Shown here: one piece after another, positions 40,212 through 50,264 of the stretch
Position numbering within the stretch: the first letter of the stretch is position 1
How the letters are laid out: the number at the start of each line of letters is the position of its first letter
From: Arion vulgaris
Lineage: Eukaryota > Mollusca > Gastropoda > Stylommatophora > Arionidae
Direction of reading: 5' to 3'
Length of the DNA stretch: 64,000 nt
Assembly: GCA_020796225.1 (NCBI GenBank)
Contig: CM036754.1
Coordinates: 19,358,867 to 19,422,866, forward strand
The notes under the pieces: generated by a model
The model's database searches: none
Seen by the model: the letters and a program-made list of their open reading frames with translations, nothing else
What the model was told of the DNA's origin: nothing
Position numbers and translations under genes: made by a program

Positions 40212-40803
40212 GTTTGATTCTACATGTTGTGTGCTGTATGAGAAGTGAAATTCCTCACCACTTGTGTATCCTTTGCTTGATAAAGAGCTTTTGGTGGAAA
40301 CACTGTTGTGTATTGTTATTGTTTTTATATGTTGTAGTACTACCGTACTTTGTTTGTATGTGTTTCGCTATTAGTTCTATGTATTACTGCATAACTTAGT
40401 ACTACCGTACTTTGTATGTGTTTCGCTATTAGTTCTATGTATTACTGCATAACTTAGTACTACCGTACTTTGTATGTGTTTCGCTATTAGTTCTATGTAT
40501 CACTGCATAACTTAGTACTACCATACTTTGTATGTGTTTCGCTATTAGTTCTATGTATTACTGCATAACTTAGTACTACCGTACTTTGTATATGTTTCGC
40601 TATTAGTTCTATGTATCACTGCATAACTTAGTACTACCGTACTTTGTATATGTTTCGCTATTAGTTCTATGTATTACTGCATAACTTAGTACTACCGTAC
40701 TTTGTATATGTTTCGCTATTAGTTCTATGTATTACTGCATAACTTAGTACTACCGTACTTTGTATGTGTTTCGCTATTAGTTCTATGTATTACTGCATAA
40801 CTC
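40212..40803 (+). mobile_element. hairpin element, copy 2, with expanded end
   Basis: TTTGCTTGATAAAGAGCTTT and TGGTGGAAACACTGTTGTGT correspond to the conserved hairpin of copy 1, with a degraded stem. The end segment (ACTACCGTACTTTGT, GTGTTTCGCTATTAG) is amplified as a 58-bp array to 40803. Confidence 0.82.
40335..40803. repeat. 58-bp minisatellite, 8 copies
   Basis: Unit TTAGTACTACCGTACTTTGT, ATGTGTTTCGCTATTAGTTC, TATGTATTACTGCATAAC; period 58. Its core matches the single-copy end of 29440-29490. Confidence 0.95.
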
Positions 40804-40816
40804 TCATTCGTCTAAC

Positions 40817-41083
40817 AAATAATTATAGCTTCTTCTTCAAACGCTTCATATCGACCATTTATAAACCACTCTGTGTGATTTGTATATGATCTGAGCTTAA
40901 CAGCGATTATACATTGTGCCAGTTATGCGACTACAAGTAGGCCAGGCACATCCGATTTCTGCGATGCTTTTTATTTACTAGGTAGCTTCCTTAGTCCTAC
41001 ACCAATTTTACGACATGCCTTGTAGGCTGCAGTGGTACTATTCTTTGCTTCCCTTGCGGGCCCACACGGACGAAATAATTATA
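40817..41083 (-). mobile_element. SINE-C with 11-bp TSD
   Basis: Body 40828-41072 (245 bp). Minus strand: GCAAGGGAAGCAAAGAATAG, AGGCATGTCGTAAAATTGGT, AGTAAATAAAAAGCATCGCA, GCCTACTTGTAGTCGCATAA, and a GAAGAAGAAGC end. TSD AAATAATTATA lies at 40817-40827 and 41073-41083. Confidence 0.95.
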
Positions 41084-41084
41084 T

Positions 41085-41650
41085 AAAATTGGGAAAAATT
41101 TAGTTTACCAAACTTTTACACTAATAATGATACTTTATCGATATAATGCCTGATTGTATTCTCGTAGCTCGACGATACCAAGATGTGGCGAAACAGTTTT
41201 TGAACAAACAAATACAAGAAAATTCCAGGAAACATTAAGCAGGGAATGTTCTTTGAAAATTATTGCCAAACGAAGCTTGACATTCGCCGCGGGGTCGCTC
41301 TGGTCATAATGTATTTGAATTCAGGAGAAAATATCGTGTCATGTTAACCTTGTATCTCTAGAATCATCACTACATGTTCTGTTATCTTGTAATCGTCAAG
41401 AGAAATTATTTAATGATGTTGGCACTGTCACTGTGACCTCCAGTAAATCAGTAGTTTTCTCACAGATGAGTATCAATCAATCACAACTATGAACGTTGTT
41501 CTATATTTTTGTGAACATAATTCTATTTCTGTTTGTTCAGCTACAAGAACAGAATATTGGAATGTAATTTATTTTTTATTTTTTTAAGCTGTTACATGAT
41601 AATTTAAGGAATTCTTTGTAGCTTTCGCTGTGTGTGTGTGTGCGTTTAAT
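41085..41650. other. unannotated sequence
   Basis: No supported gene. A (TG)n run lies at about 41629-41642. Confidence 0.4.
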
Positions 41651-41651
41651 A

Positions 41652-41926
41652 GTATTCCTCTCTTCTTCTTCTTCTTTGTGTTCGTTCTTTACGACCAATT
41701 TTAATCACTCTCTGTGATGTTTGATCTTTGCCAAGAACGTGTATACGTTGCACATTGGTTTAGTCGGCCCCTAAACACATAGACTTCTACACGTTTAGGA
41801 CATGTGCATCCGATTTTAGCCAAACCTCCTTAGTCGCCTCTTTCGACATGCGTGGCAGGTAACAGTGGTTCTATTCTTTACACCCCACATTTGGGCCCCG
41901 GTAACCACTCGGGCGGGTATTCCTCT
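41652..41926 (-). mobile_element. SINE-B, full length, 10-bp TSD
   Basis: Body 41662-41916 (255 bp), the reference copy. Minus strand: head GCCCGAGTGGTTACCGGGGC, core (TGTAAAGAATAGAACCACTG, CATGTCGAAAGAGGCGACTA, AATCGGATGCACATG), 3' module ACGTATACACGTTCTTGGC, TTAAAATTGGTCGTAAAGAA and a GAAGAAGAAGAAG tail. TSD GTATTCCTCT lies at 41652-41661 and 41917-41926. Confidence 0.96.
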
Positions 41927-42002
41927 ACTTTGCGACTTTTTCTTAATTTAGATAGATTTATGTACGACATAAAATACCAGCCGTTCTCATCTTTCTTGTG
42001 TA

Positions 42003-42580
42003 GACGTACGGACCAGATCTGATATAACAATCCTATCTTAACGTTCTTAATTTCTGTAGATGTACAGACAAGATCTGATATAACAAGTCCTAGCTCAACG
42101 TTCTTAATTTCTGTAGATGTACGGACCAGATCTGATGTAACAAGTCCTAGCTCAACGTTCTTAATTTCTGTAGATGTACGGACCAGATCTGATGTAACAA
42201 GTTCCCATCTCAACGTTCTTAATTTATGTAGATGTACGGACCAGATCTGATATAACAAGTCCTATCTCAACGTTCTTAATTTATGTAGATGTACGGACCA
42301 GATCTGATATAACAAGTCCTACTCAAGTTCTTAATTTCTGTAGATGTACGGACCAGATCTGATGTAACAAGTCCTATCTCAACGTTCTTAATTTCTGTAG
42401 ACGTACGGACCAGATCTGATGTAACAAGTCCTATCTCAACGTTCTTAATTTCTGTAGACGTACGGACCAGATCTGATGTAACAAGTCCTATCTCAACGTT
42501 CTTAATTTCTGTAGATGTACAGAACATAACTGATGTAACAAGTCCTATTTCAACGTTCTTAATTTCTGTAGTTGTAATGA
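42003..42580. repeat. 57-bp minisatellite, about 10 copies
   Basis: Unit ACGGACCAGATCTGATGTAA, CAAGTCCTATCTCAACGTTC, TTAATTTCTGTAGATGT; period 57 (42121, 42178, and so on). One unit near 42320 has short deletions. Loose relatives occur at about 42915-43130. Confidence 0.94.
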
Positions 42581-42584
42581 CAAG

Positions 42585-43186
42585 ATGGGAGAATCTGCTT
42601 AGACCAAATAATTGATGTACAACTAATTTTGGAGGAACATATTGAGAAGCAACAACCACTTATAACATAAATTTCATCGATTTTAAAAGCCTTTGCTAGT
42701 CTACAATAATCTCTCTGTGGAGTATTCTGAGATGCTATGAATTCAGACAAAATAATAAACATTATCAAGAGCCTCTGTAATGGTTCACAGTGTGCAGTTC
42801 GCACTGATGGTGGACACAGCGACTGGTTTATGGTTGAAACCGTAGTTAGGCGAGCCTGTACTTTGTTATGACCATTACTGGGTAATGTGAAAATATTGCA
42901 GGGGCGAAACTGGCATTATAAGTCATATCTCAGCTTTCTTTTTTAGACTTATATACAAGATATGCTGTAAGTTATCAGTTATATGAGGAATATTATCATA
43001 GCACTCCGGACATGTCCATAGGTAGTCCGATCGACACCTCAACAAATCCAACATGACAGTTCGATAAATCCCAAAGAGCTGTAAATGCGATCTTCGACTT
43101 ACAAGATCGGATATAATAAGCTATATCTCAGCTTGACACAATGAAGTGTCATGACAAACATGATGAACAAAGATTACATACAACAA
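42585..43186. other. unannotated sequence
   Basis: Contains weak outliers of the 57-bp unit (GTCATATCTCAGCTTTC, AAGCTATATCTCAGCTTG). No gene seen. Confidence 0.4.
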
Positions 43187-43188
43187 TG

Positions 43189-43320
43189 TACTGGAGAAAA
43201 TACAAGATGATAATTGTCTAAATAAACTAATTAACTGGAGAAAATACAAGATGATAATTATCTAAATAAACTAATTAACTGGAGAAAATACAAGATGATA
43301 ATTGTCTAAATAAACTATTT
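43189..43320. repeat. 44-bp tandem repeat, 3 copies
   Basis: CTGGAGAAAATACAAGATGA recurs at 43191, 43235 and 43279. Confidence 0.96.
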
Positions 43321-43374
43321 TAAAAAACCAGAATTGGTGCAAGCATAAATAGAAATGCACTTGAAAACGAAATA

Positions 43375-43600
43375 TACTCTCTTCTCTCTCTGCCTTTTTA
43401 ACCCGGATTGGCGTAAACCTTCAACCAACTCATGCCGTCTTCCTATCTCTAGCTTTCTCCTGCAGCTCCCTTCAGCTCTTCTTTATATTGCTGTTCTCTA
43501 CCTCCAAATCTCGTCTCCATGTATTTCTCGGTCTCCCTTCTTTCGCTGTCCCTGCGGGTTCCAGGAAAGGCCCCTTCTTGTTACATTCCCCTCAGATTTT
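43375..43600 (-). mobile_element. LINE C-terminus (group 7)
   Basis: Minus strand: RGLSWNPQGQRKKG, REIHGDEIWR, then AIRRRAEGSCRRKLEIG-like and VEGLRQSG. Equivalent to the QGKRRWGRPR region at 35000-35190. Confidence 0.83.
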
Positions 43601-43713
43601 TGCAAAGTGTGTAACATCCAGCACCAACATCTTTTATATATAATCTCTACTACACGTACATATATTAATTCATTTACAATCGGTGAAAATATGGTTCTAA
43701 AACTTGCATGACG

Positions 43714-43932
43714 AAGTTCTACTTTTTCCGATCCAGAAGCACTTGAACTTTCAGCTCTTCGGCTCGGTGCCATGGACATCGTAACACTTAGGTTCGGTGC
43801 CAAGAACACCGTAAATCTAGAGAACCTGTGGCTTTTCTGCCAACCCGCGGAATTGAACCGCACTCACAGGGGCTTATCACCCGTCGTCCAACGCGTTACG
43901 AACACGCTGGGCAGGCGGGCAAAAGTTCTGCT
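43714..43932 (-). mobile_element. SINE-A with about 10-bp TSD
   Basis: Body 43724-43922. Minus-strand head TAACGCGTTGGACGACGGG, B box CGGTTCAATTCC, tail end TTCTGGATCGGAAAAAG. TSD AAGTTCTACT/AAGTTCTGCT (one mismatch) at 43714-43723 and 43923-43932. Confidence 0.93.
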
Positions 43933-43934
43933 TT

Positions 43935-44274
43935 AAAATAGTGTTATTAAATTTTTTTTAATATAATTTTTGGTGAAGTAGAAAATACCTTGTAGATAAA
44001 AAAACATGTTTGTGAATACCAAGAAAACAAAAAATTATAAAATTGACAAAGTAAAATGTCAAATCAAAATTATCATAAATAATGAAGATATTGAAAATGT
44101 TAGTAAATTTATAATAACTTGGCCAGTAATGAAGCACCATGAAAATTGTACAAATAATTTCATAATTGAACTTGTCATGTGAGTTCAAGGAAATAATTAG
44201 TATGCAGGGAATATGACATAAAACAAGCAAGGGAGGAAAACAAATCAGAAAACCTGTCAAAGGGAGGCAAAGCT
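43935..44274. other. unannotated sequence
   Basis: A minus-strand frame (43958-44611) runs across this AT-rich stretch and the neighbouring SINE-D. Its content (many F, I, Y) reflects base composition. Confidence 0.45.
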
Positions 44275-44275
44275 G

Positions 44276-44511
44276 AAGTATTAACTTTATTGCATGGGGT
44301 TTCAACCCATGTGGCTTGGTCCCTCTTCGCAGAAATGGCAAGCCATTTGTCGATAGTATTGCACAACGCACGAACTCCGCTGCGCCGCCAATAATCCTAC
44401 ATATCTCTTTAAAACGTGCACCCGTGAACAGAACAAAGCGGTACGGATTCGAATCAACGACTTTCTGAACGGAAAGCAACGGAGTAACCATTTTACCACA
44501 AAAAACCCCCA
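44276..44511 (-). mobile_element. SINE-D
   Basis: Minus strand: GTGGTAAAATGGTTACTCCG, B box TGATTCGAATCCG, CTGTTCACGGGTGCACGTTT, GAGTTCGTGCGTTGTGCAAT, AAGCCACATGGGTTGAAACC. Confidence 0.9.
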
Positions 44512-44707
44512 AAACTTCATGAGAATAAGTATTGTTTCTCAGATAACATATACATGTATGTGAATCATGGATCACTACATAAGCAATAAAGTAGAAAATC
44601 CAATCTTTCATGAGAAACTTCTATATAAAAATTGCGTCAGTCACCCTGAACAAAGAACAGGACAAATATAGACATCCGGCAAGAGCTGAACATCAAAGAA
44701 CATTGGC

Positions 44708-44965
44708 TTATAAATAATATCATCATCATCAAGGTGCGTATCCTTTATAGGACGTTGCTCTCTTTGCAGCACATCTGAAATTCACTCTGTCTCTTGTCAG
44801 TTCACCCACTTCGTCGATGGTCATGTTCATGGTTTCTATAATATCTTGTAGCCATCTTCTTTTTGGTCTGCCTCTGTGTCCTGGGACCCTGCCCTCTAGT
44901 ATTGTTCTTTCCAGGCCATCGTGACGCTTGATGTGACCAAAGTATGTAATTTATAAATAATATCA
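44708..44965 (-). mobile_element. 5'-truncated LINE (group 8) with 15-bp TSD
   Basis: Body 44723-44950 (228 bp). Minus strand: YFGHIKRHDGLERTILEG, RVPGHRGRPKRRWLQDII, ETMNMTIDEVGELTR-like, ending KRATSYKGYAP and a short (GAT)n tail. TSD TTATAAATAATATCA is perfect at 44708-44722 and 44951-44965. The frame is nearly intact, so the insertion is relatively young. Confidence 0.95.
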
Positions 44966-44969
44966 CGTA

Positions 44970-45560
44970 TACAAAACCGAATATTGTTAAAATATTAATT
45001 GTCATTGAAGTTTAGAGAGGATAGTAATGGAGTGTATGATTTCTGGAATACGGAGTGGGGACGACTAAGATGATGGTGACAATAAGACATTAAATAAACA
45101 TTTAACATGTCGACGGAGGAAAAGGGAGAGTTGTCTTAAGACCAAGAGTTGTTCATGCTTGTTATGATGAAAACAACGTTCAGAAAAAGGCACAACACAC
45201 GAAGACATATATATATATATATATCTTCTACTTGAACATGGTATGTTTGCGTGCGTGTATTAGTTCGTGAGTGCGTGCAAGGCGTTAAAACTAAAAGATA
45301 AAATTACATTGCTCTAGTATGACCCCGCATAACATACCATAGAAGAATACATCTAGGAGGATAATATTATCAATATTAGACTTCAGTAGCTAACTGATCT
45401 GAAAGAGTAAATTGATATACAAAAGAAACAATGATGATTAACAGGACATCTCAGTATGAGACAAGAAAAGTGACAAAGATATGCAATACAGCGAACACCT
45501 CAGGGACAGCGGAAATAAAGAAGGCACAGAGACACATGGCAAAGAACTTTTTGAGCAAAA
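44970..45560. other. unannotated sequence
   Basis: A short (TA)n lies at 45207-45222. No supported gene. Confidence 0.4.
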
Positions 45561-45564
45561 TTTT

Positions 45565-45928
45565 ATGACATGCAAAGGACTAGATGTGAGGTAGAGTTTA
45601 AAGACATACATAGGACTTGGTTTGAATTAGAGCTTAAAGACATGCATAGGACTAGGTTTGAGGTAGAGCTTAAAGACATACATATGACTAAGTTTGAGGT
45701 AGAGCTTAAAGACATACATAGGACTAGGTTTGAGGTAGAGCTTAAAGACATACATAGGACTAGGTTTGAGGTAGAGTTTAAAGACATACATAGGACTAGG
45801 TTTGAGGTAGAGCTTAAAGACATGCATAGGACTAGATGTGAGGTAGAGTTTAAAGACATGCATAGGACTAGGTTTGAATTAGAGCTTAAAGACATACATA
45901 GGACTAGGTTTGAGGTAGAAATAAAGAC
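45565..45928. repeat. 36-bp minisatellite, about 10 copies
   Basis: Unit AAGACATACATAGGACTAGG, TTTGAGGTAGAGCTTA; period 36. As 36 is a multiple of 3, the plus-strand frame reads a perfect 12-residue repeat (FEVELKDIHRTR). There is no promoter, splice or domain evidence for expression. Confidence 0.95.
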
Positions 45929-46024
45929 ACATGATCGAATTCATTAGAATTTTGTTGCCTCTCCACTATGTACATTTTCGTACACGTTACGAGGACTGTT
46001 GATAATGATGCTGTCCATTGCATA

Positions 46025-46294
46025 TATTTTGTGTTTAAAGGGTTTAAAAGCCGAAGGATTTTCATTGAGCAAGTTATACCCCATATGTCTCGGTCCCTCT
46101 CCGTAGAAATGGCACAACACCTGTCGAGAGTATTACACAAAGCACGAGCTCCGTAGCTCCGGCAACAATCCTAGGGGTCTGGAAAATACTGCACTCGTGA
46201 ACAGAAGGCCGTGAGTCCGAATTCGACCACGACCTTCGACTCGCAAGGCAAATGGCTTAACCACTCAGCCACAGAGACCCCCATTATTTTGTGT
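46025..46294 (-). mobile_element. SINE-D with 10-bp TSD
   Basis: Body 46035-46284. Minus-strand head GGGGGTCTCTGTGGCTGAG, B box GTCGAATTCGGAC, then the body to ATATGGGGTATAAC and GGCTTTTAAACCC. TSD TATTTTGTGT lies at 46025-46034 and 46285-46294. Confidence 0.94.
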
Positions 46295-46295
46295 G

Positions 46296-46750
46296 ACAAT
46301 GAGAAACACTACGCCTATAACAAGAAACACACAATTTTAGTAACTAATCCTTCACAAACACTTAAAGGATGAGTACAACATTGTACTTATTGCCATGATC
46401 CAAGTTAGAAATGATAGACTCACGTAAATGCACACAGACAGCTACAGTCTCCTCAAAATGTGTAATCACATTACAGCTACTACCAATATCTGACATCTTA
46501 ACTGAACAACAATTTCCACACACATAATTATACTATATCCACTTATCAAGATAGTACCATGTTTGCTGTATGCGACTAGTGCAAAGCTAGGAATTTGGAT
46601 CCCCACGAGTCATGAAGACAGAAATTACTGAAATTACTGTCTGGCTAAAATCCGAGATAGCAGTCAAGTTTTGGATCAAATAAGTGACGTGACGCAACTC
46701 ACATGGCCTTTAGGTTACAAGGTACATGGTATTTTTTTTTATCAGCGATT
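46296..46750. other. unannotated sequence
   Basis: No supported gene. GAAATTACT is duplicated at about 46620-46640. Confidence 0.4.
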
Positions 46751-46751
46751 G

Positions 46752-47003
46752 CTTTCTTCTTCTACTTCTTCTGTAAACGCTTAACATTGACCATTTGTTC
46801 ACATCCACGCTTTGTTATTTATATGTGATCTGAGCCTAAGAGCTATTGTACGTTATGCCAGTTATGGACATACACGTAGGCCAGCACATACTATTTCTGC
46901 GATGCTTTTTATTTACTAGGGTAGCTTACCTCAGTCACCTCTTACGACCTGCTTTGGGGGTTGCAGTGCTACTATTCTTTGCTCCCCTTGCGCGCCCTGG
47001 CAA
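46752..47003 (-). mobile_element. SINE-C
   Basis: Minus strand: CGCAAGGGGAGCAAAGAATA, CAGGTCGTAAGAGGTGACTG, CCTAGTAAATAAAAAGCATC, GTACAATAGCTCTTAGGCTC, and a GAAGAAGTAGAAG end. Confidence 0.9.
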
Positions 47004-47132
47004 CACATATTTATTACGATTATCAGTAATTGAATACTACAGAAAACTATAATAGATACCACATCATCATCAGCTTGTGCCGTATAGATATCAAAGATTG
47101 GTTGTAATGATTTGTCAACAAATATTGTTTTT

Positions 47133-47600
47133 AGATCTGATGGTACACTCCGACATGTTTCTGCTACCTACGACCATATGTTGCTGGGGTTTAGATCTGA
47201 TGGTACACTCCGACATGTTTCTGCTACCTACGACCATATGTTGCTGGGGTTTAGATCTGATGGTACACTCCGACATGTTTCTGCTACCTACGACCATATG
47301 TTGCTGGGGTTTAGATCTGATGGTACACTCCGACATGTTTCTGCTACCTACGACCATATGTTGCTGGGGTTTAGATCTGATGGTACACTCCGACATGTTT
47401 CTGCTACCCACGACCATATGTTGCTGGGGTTTAGATCTATGTACACTCGACATGTTTCTGCTACCTACGACTCATATGTTGCTGGGGTTTAGATCTGATG
47501 GTACACTGACATGTTTCTGCTACCACGACAATGTTGCTGGGGTTTAGATCTGATGGTACACTCCGACATGTTTCTGCTACCTACGACCATATGTTGCTAG
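47133..47600. repeat. 60-bp minisatellite, about 8 copies
   Basis: Unit TTTAGATCTGATGGTACACT, CCGACATGTTTCTGCTACCT, ACGACCATATGTTGCTGGGG; exactly 60 bp. Five leading copies are nearly identical. Copies at 47430-47545 have scattered one- or two-base deletions, and the last copy is again clean. Confidence 0.96.
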
Positions 47601-47840
47601 GGCTCACAAGGGGAGCAAAGAGTAGTAACAATGCGATCTACAAGGCATGTCGTAAGAGGCGACTGAGATAGGAGCCTAAGGAAGCTACCCTAGTAAATAA
47701 AAAGTGTTGCAGAAATCGGATGTGCTGGCCTACTTGTATAACTGATATAACGTACAATCGCTCTTAGGTTCAGATCACATACAAATCACAAAGAGTGGTT
47801 AACAAGTGCCTGATATAGAGCGTTTGAAGAAGAAGAAGGA
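47601..47840 (+). mobile_element. SINE-C
   Basis: CACAAGGGGAGCAAAGAGTA, GGCATGTCGTAAGAGGCGAC, ACCCTAGTAAATAAAAAGTG, AATCGGATGTGCTGGCCTAC, ATCACAAAGAGTGGTTAACA and a GAAGAAGAAGAAGG end. Starts directly at the end of the 60-bp array. Confidence 0.93.
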
Positions 47841-48129
47841 GGAGAAACATATCACGTGGCTAAAGAAAATTGTTCTCTCACGTTATTTTCAATCGACACT
47901 TTGATGTAAATAATATCGACATTAGTCAGTTAATCAGAGTACAAACTATGTATTCGACGCATGTGATGTCCTTATTCCACCTCCGTCAAGTCTTAGGTTG
48001 ACCCTATCACGTGCAGCATTATCTGTTTCACCTTTCACAACTTTTTACCTTCACATTAGTCATCAATCGCTTGTTCTCTCAATATTCAATATTATATAAT
48101 ATTCTTTCATATCTTAGTTGTCACTTTGA

Positions 48130-48350
48130 TTAATGGATTGATTAATAGATTGATTGATGGAGCCACCATCACTGCACTTCGGGGAATAGCCAAGCGTGCT
48201 CTGATCTATTTCCGTGACAGGAAGATCTTGCCGGAAGTGTACAAACAAAATGCACCGACAAGGGTACCTGATTTAATTAAGAGAATTATGAAATAACGTG
48301 GTAGTAATTTATTTCATTTTTAAAAATGAATATTGTATCGGGCAGCAAGA
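48130..48350 (-). mobile_element. SINE-E 3' half
   Basis: Minus strand: TCGGTGCATTTTG, CAAGATCTTCCTGTCACGGA, GCACGCTTGGCTATTCCCCG, and a TCAATCAATC end. Head-to-head with the next SINE-E. Confidence 0.83.
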
Positions 48351-48379
48351 ATAACGCATATGTACAACTTCTTTTTTGG

Positions 48380-48835
48380 GGTGTCTCTCTAGAGGTTAGA
48401 TGTTCGCTTCTAGTTCCAAAGGTAGTCGGTTCACTATCACGTAGAGCCCGCTCGATATTATTTCCAGAGATTCATGATCTCAGTGTAGGTGAGATGAAGT
48501 TCCCAGTCCTATCCGAGACGGATAATAAAACGTAGTTCCCTGGTTCAAGTTGAACACGGGAAAGAAACCTTAGCAGTTCAAAATCGAGAAGAGCAGGTTG
48601 GAAATCTGCCGTTCACGAAAGATGCATTAGAAAGATTTAAGATGAAATAAATTTCGACACAATATTTTCACCATCTTCAAAGTTACATCTGGCACTATCG
48701 CCTGTGCTACAAGGTTTGTGCACTGTCACTGTTATTTTTCTGCGTAAGGAAGCGATCGGAGGAAAAATGGTTATTCACCAAAGTGCAATGATCATCGTCC
48801 AATCAGTCAATCAATCAATTAATCAATCAATCACA
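48380..48835 (+). mobile_element. SINE-E, near full length
   Basis: Head GTCTCTCTAGAGGTTAGATG, B-box region CGGTTCACTATCACG, CAGAGATTCATGATCTCAG, CCAGTCCTATCCGAGACGG, CAGTTCAAAATCGAGAAGAG, GCTACAAGGTTTGTGCACTG, GGTTATTCACCAAAGTGCAA and an (AATC)n tail. About 455 bp. Confidence 0.92.
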
Positions 48836-49110
48836 GCCTCCTTTTCTAAATCCGAACTGATTTTTGAATGGACTATTGGTCCAACTCTTCTTTCAATTGT
48901 TTCTTTTCCCCACGTTTCCAATATGACTTTTATAATGATATACTTCTTTATACGTTTTCATTTCTCTATTATTACCTTCCTCTTTCCAAATTGATACTTT
49001 TATTGGGGTTTTTTGGGTCAGCAATCATGCACTTTTCTGTTTGACCAGGCTGATGTAAAAATTATTTTCATCCAATCTTTCCTTGTATCACAGAAAACGT
49101 TTATTGTTTC

Positions 49111-49115
49111 AACTG

Positions 49116-49155
<40 letters not shown>

Positions 49156-49298
49156 TTCGGTTCGGTGCCACGAACACCGTGAATCTGCTGAACCTATGGC
49201 TTTTCTGCCAGCCCGCGGAATTGAACCCGCACTCACAGGGAGCTTGTCACCCGAAGTCCAACGCGCTACGAACACGCTGGGCAGACGGGCGAACTGCT
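49111..49298 (-). mobile_element. SINE-A with 3' truncation and (TA)n tail
   Basis: On the minus strand it runs normally from CGTCTGCCCAGCGTGTTCGT to GGTGTTCGTGGCACCGAACC GAAG, then switches to about 38 bp of (TA)n (49116-49154) in place of the usual 3' end. TSD AACTGCT lies at 49111-49117 and 49292-49298, followed by TATATA on both sides. The truncation point is at the first of the paired GGCACCGA..GAAG repeats. Confidence 0.88.
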
Positions 49299-49417
49299 GT
49301 ATATAATAACCAAATAAACAGTCAGAAGTAGATACCTGTTGTCATGAGCAAGAACAATAAATCACCAATAACGAAAAAAGAACATTATACGTTGTTTAAT
49401 CTTATAAACCTTGTATA

Positions 49418-49535
49418 TAAACCATCAGTATGCATACTCTTCGATATCTGTTGGGGAGACTGAGCACATATGGGTCTGCCCGGAGTGCAATGACGTCAGT
49501 TTAGTAACCAATAACCAATAACCAATAAACCTTGT
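49418..49535 (-). mobile_element. SINE-G-like dispersed repeat
   Basis: The reverse complement matches 10325-10440 (ACTGACGTCATTGCACTCCG, CAACAGATATCGAAGAGTAT). Ends in (GGTTATT)n. Confidence 0.75.
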
Positions 49536-49599
49536 ATAAAAGATACAACAAATATTATAGGATAATGTAAGATAATTAAATAACTAAAACGTATAGGAG

Positions 49600-49862
49600 A
49601 AGATAGAAATAAGAATGACAAAATTGAAGTATTTTGGATATATAAAAAGACACGAAGGGTTGAAGAAGACAATTATGGAAGAATGCATCCTGGTAAAGAA
49701 GAGAAGAGGAAGAACACGGAGAAGATGGATTTAGAGCGCAACTGATGGTTTAAGCATGAACGGCTGCAGAAGCGTGACATCTCATCTATGAGAAAGAGAA
49801 ATTCCGAACGACTGTTAGGGTGGTAACATTCTGCCTTGACAAGCTATTTGATAATGAAAGAT
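49600..49862 (+). mobile_element. LINE C-terminus (group 1)
   Basis: Plus strand: MTKLKYFGYIKRHEGLKKTI, MEECILVKKRRGRTRRRWI-stop, ATDGLSMNGCRS, then EREIPNDC. Ends AAGCTATTTGATAATG. Several frame breaks. Confidence 0.88.
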
Positions 49863-49875
49863 AGGATACACAAAT

Positions 49876-50061
49876 TAGTAATATAAATGACAAGATACAA
49901 CCTGGTTCTGAAATCACTCGTGTCACATGTAAAGATTTCGAGGAAAGATGATTTTGTTATACAAAAATTATTAATATAGATGACAAGGTACAACCTGGTT
50001 CTGAAATCACTCGTATCACATGTAAAGATTTGGAGGAAATATGATTTTGTTATCTTGCTCA
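49876..50061. repeat. 93-bp tandem duplication
   Basis: GACAAGATACAACCTGGTTC (49889) and GACAAGGTACAACCTGGTTC (49982) head two copies, about 90% alike. Confidence 0.93.
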
Positions 50062-50264
50062 AGTAAAACTGTTATCTACCCGTTTTCGTTTATATCGATT
50101 GTTTACTGAGTTTTAGCACAGGCTCACTATGGTTTCTCTAGATCTGATTTGAGCTAATCTGATTGCTTCAGATCTATTTATTTTCCGTACATTGTCTATG
50201 TATACACGTATATACACGTATGAGTTGTGAGAAAGAAATTACGTACGGTAATAGAACAATACAG

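Noticed and set aside
43958..44611. 217-codon minus-strand open frame
   Set aside because: It runs from AT-rich sequence through a SINE-D, with hydrophobic F/I/Y composition from base bias. No domain recognised.
47077..47547. 156-codon plus and 112-codon minus frames over the 60-bp array
   Set aside because: The 60-bp period keeps every frame in register; repeats of MVHSDMFLLPTTICCWGLDL are a by-product.
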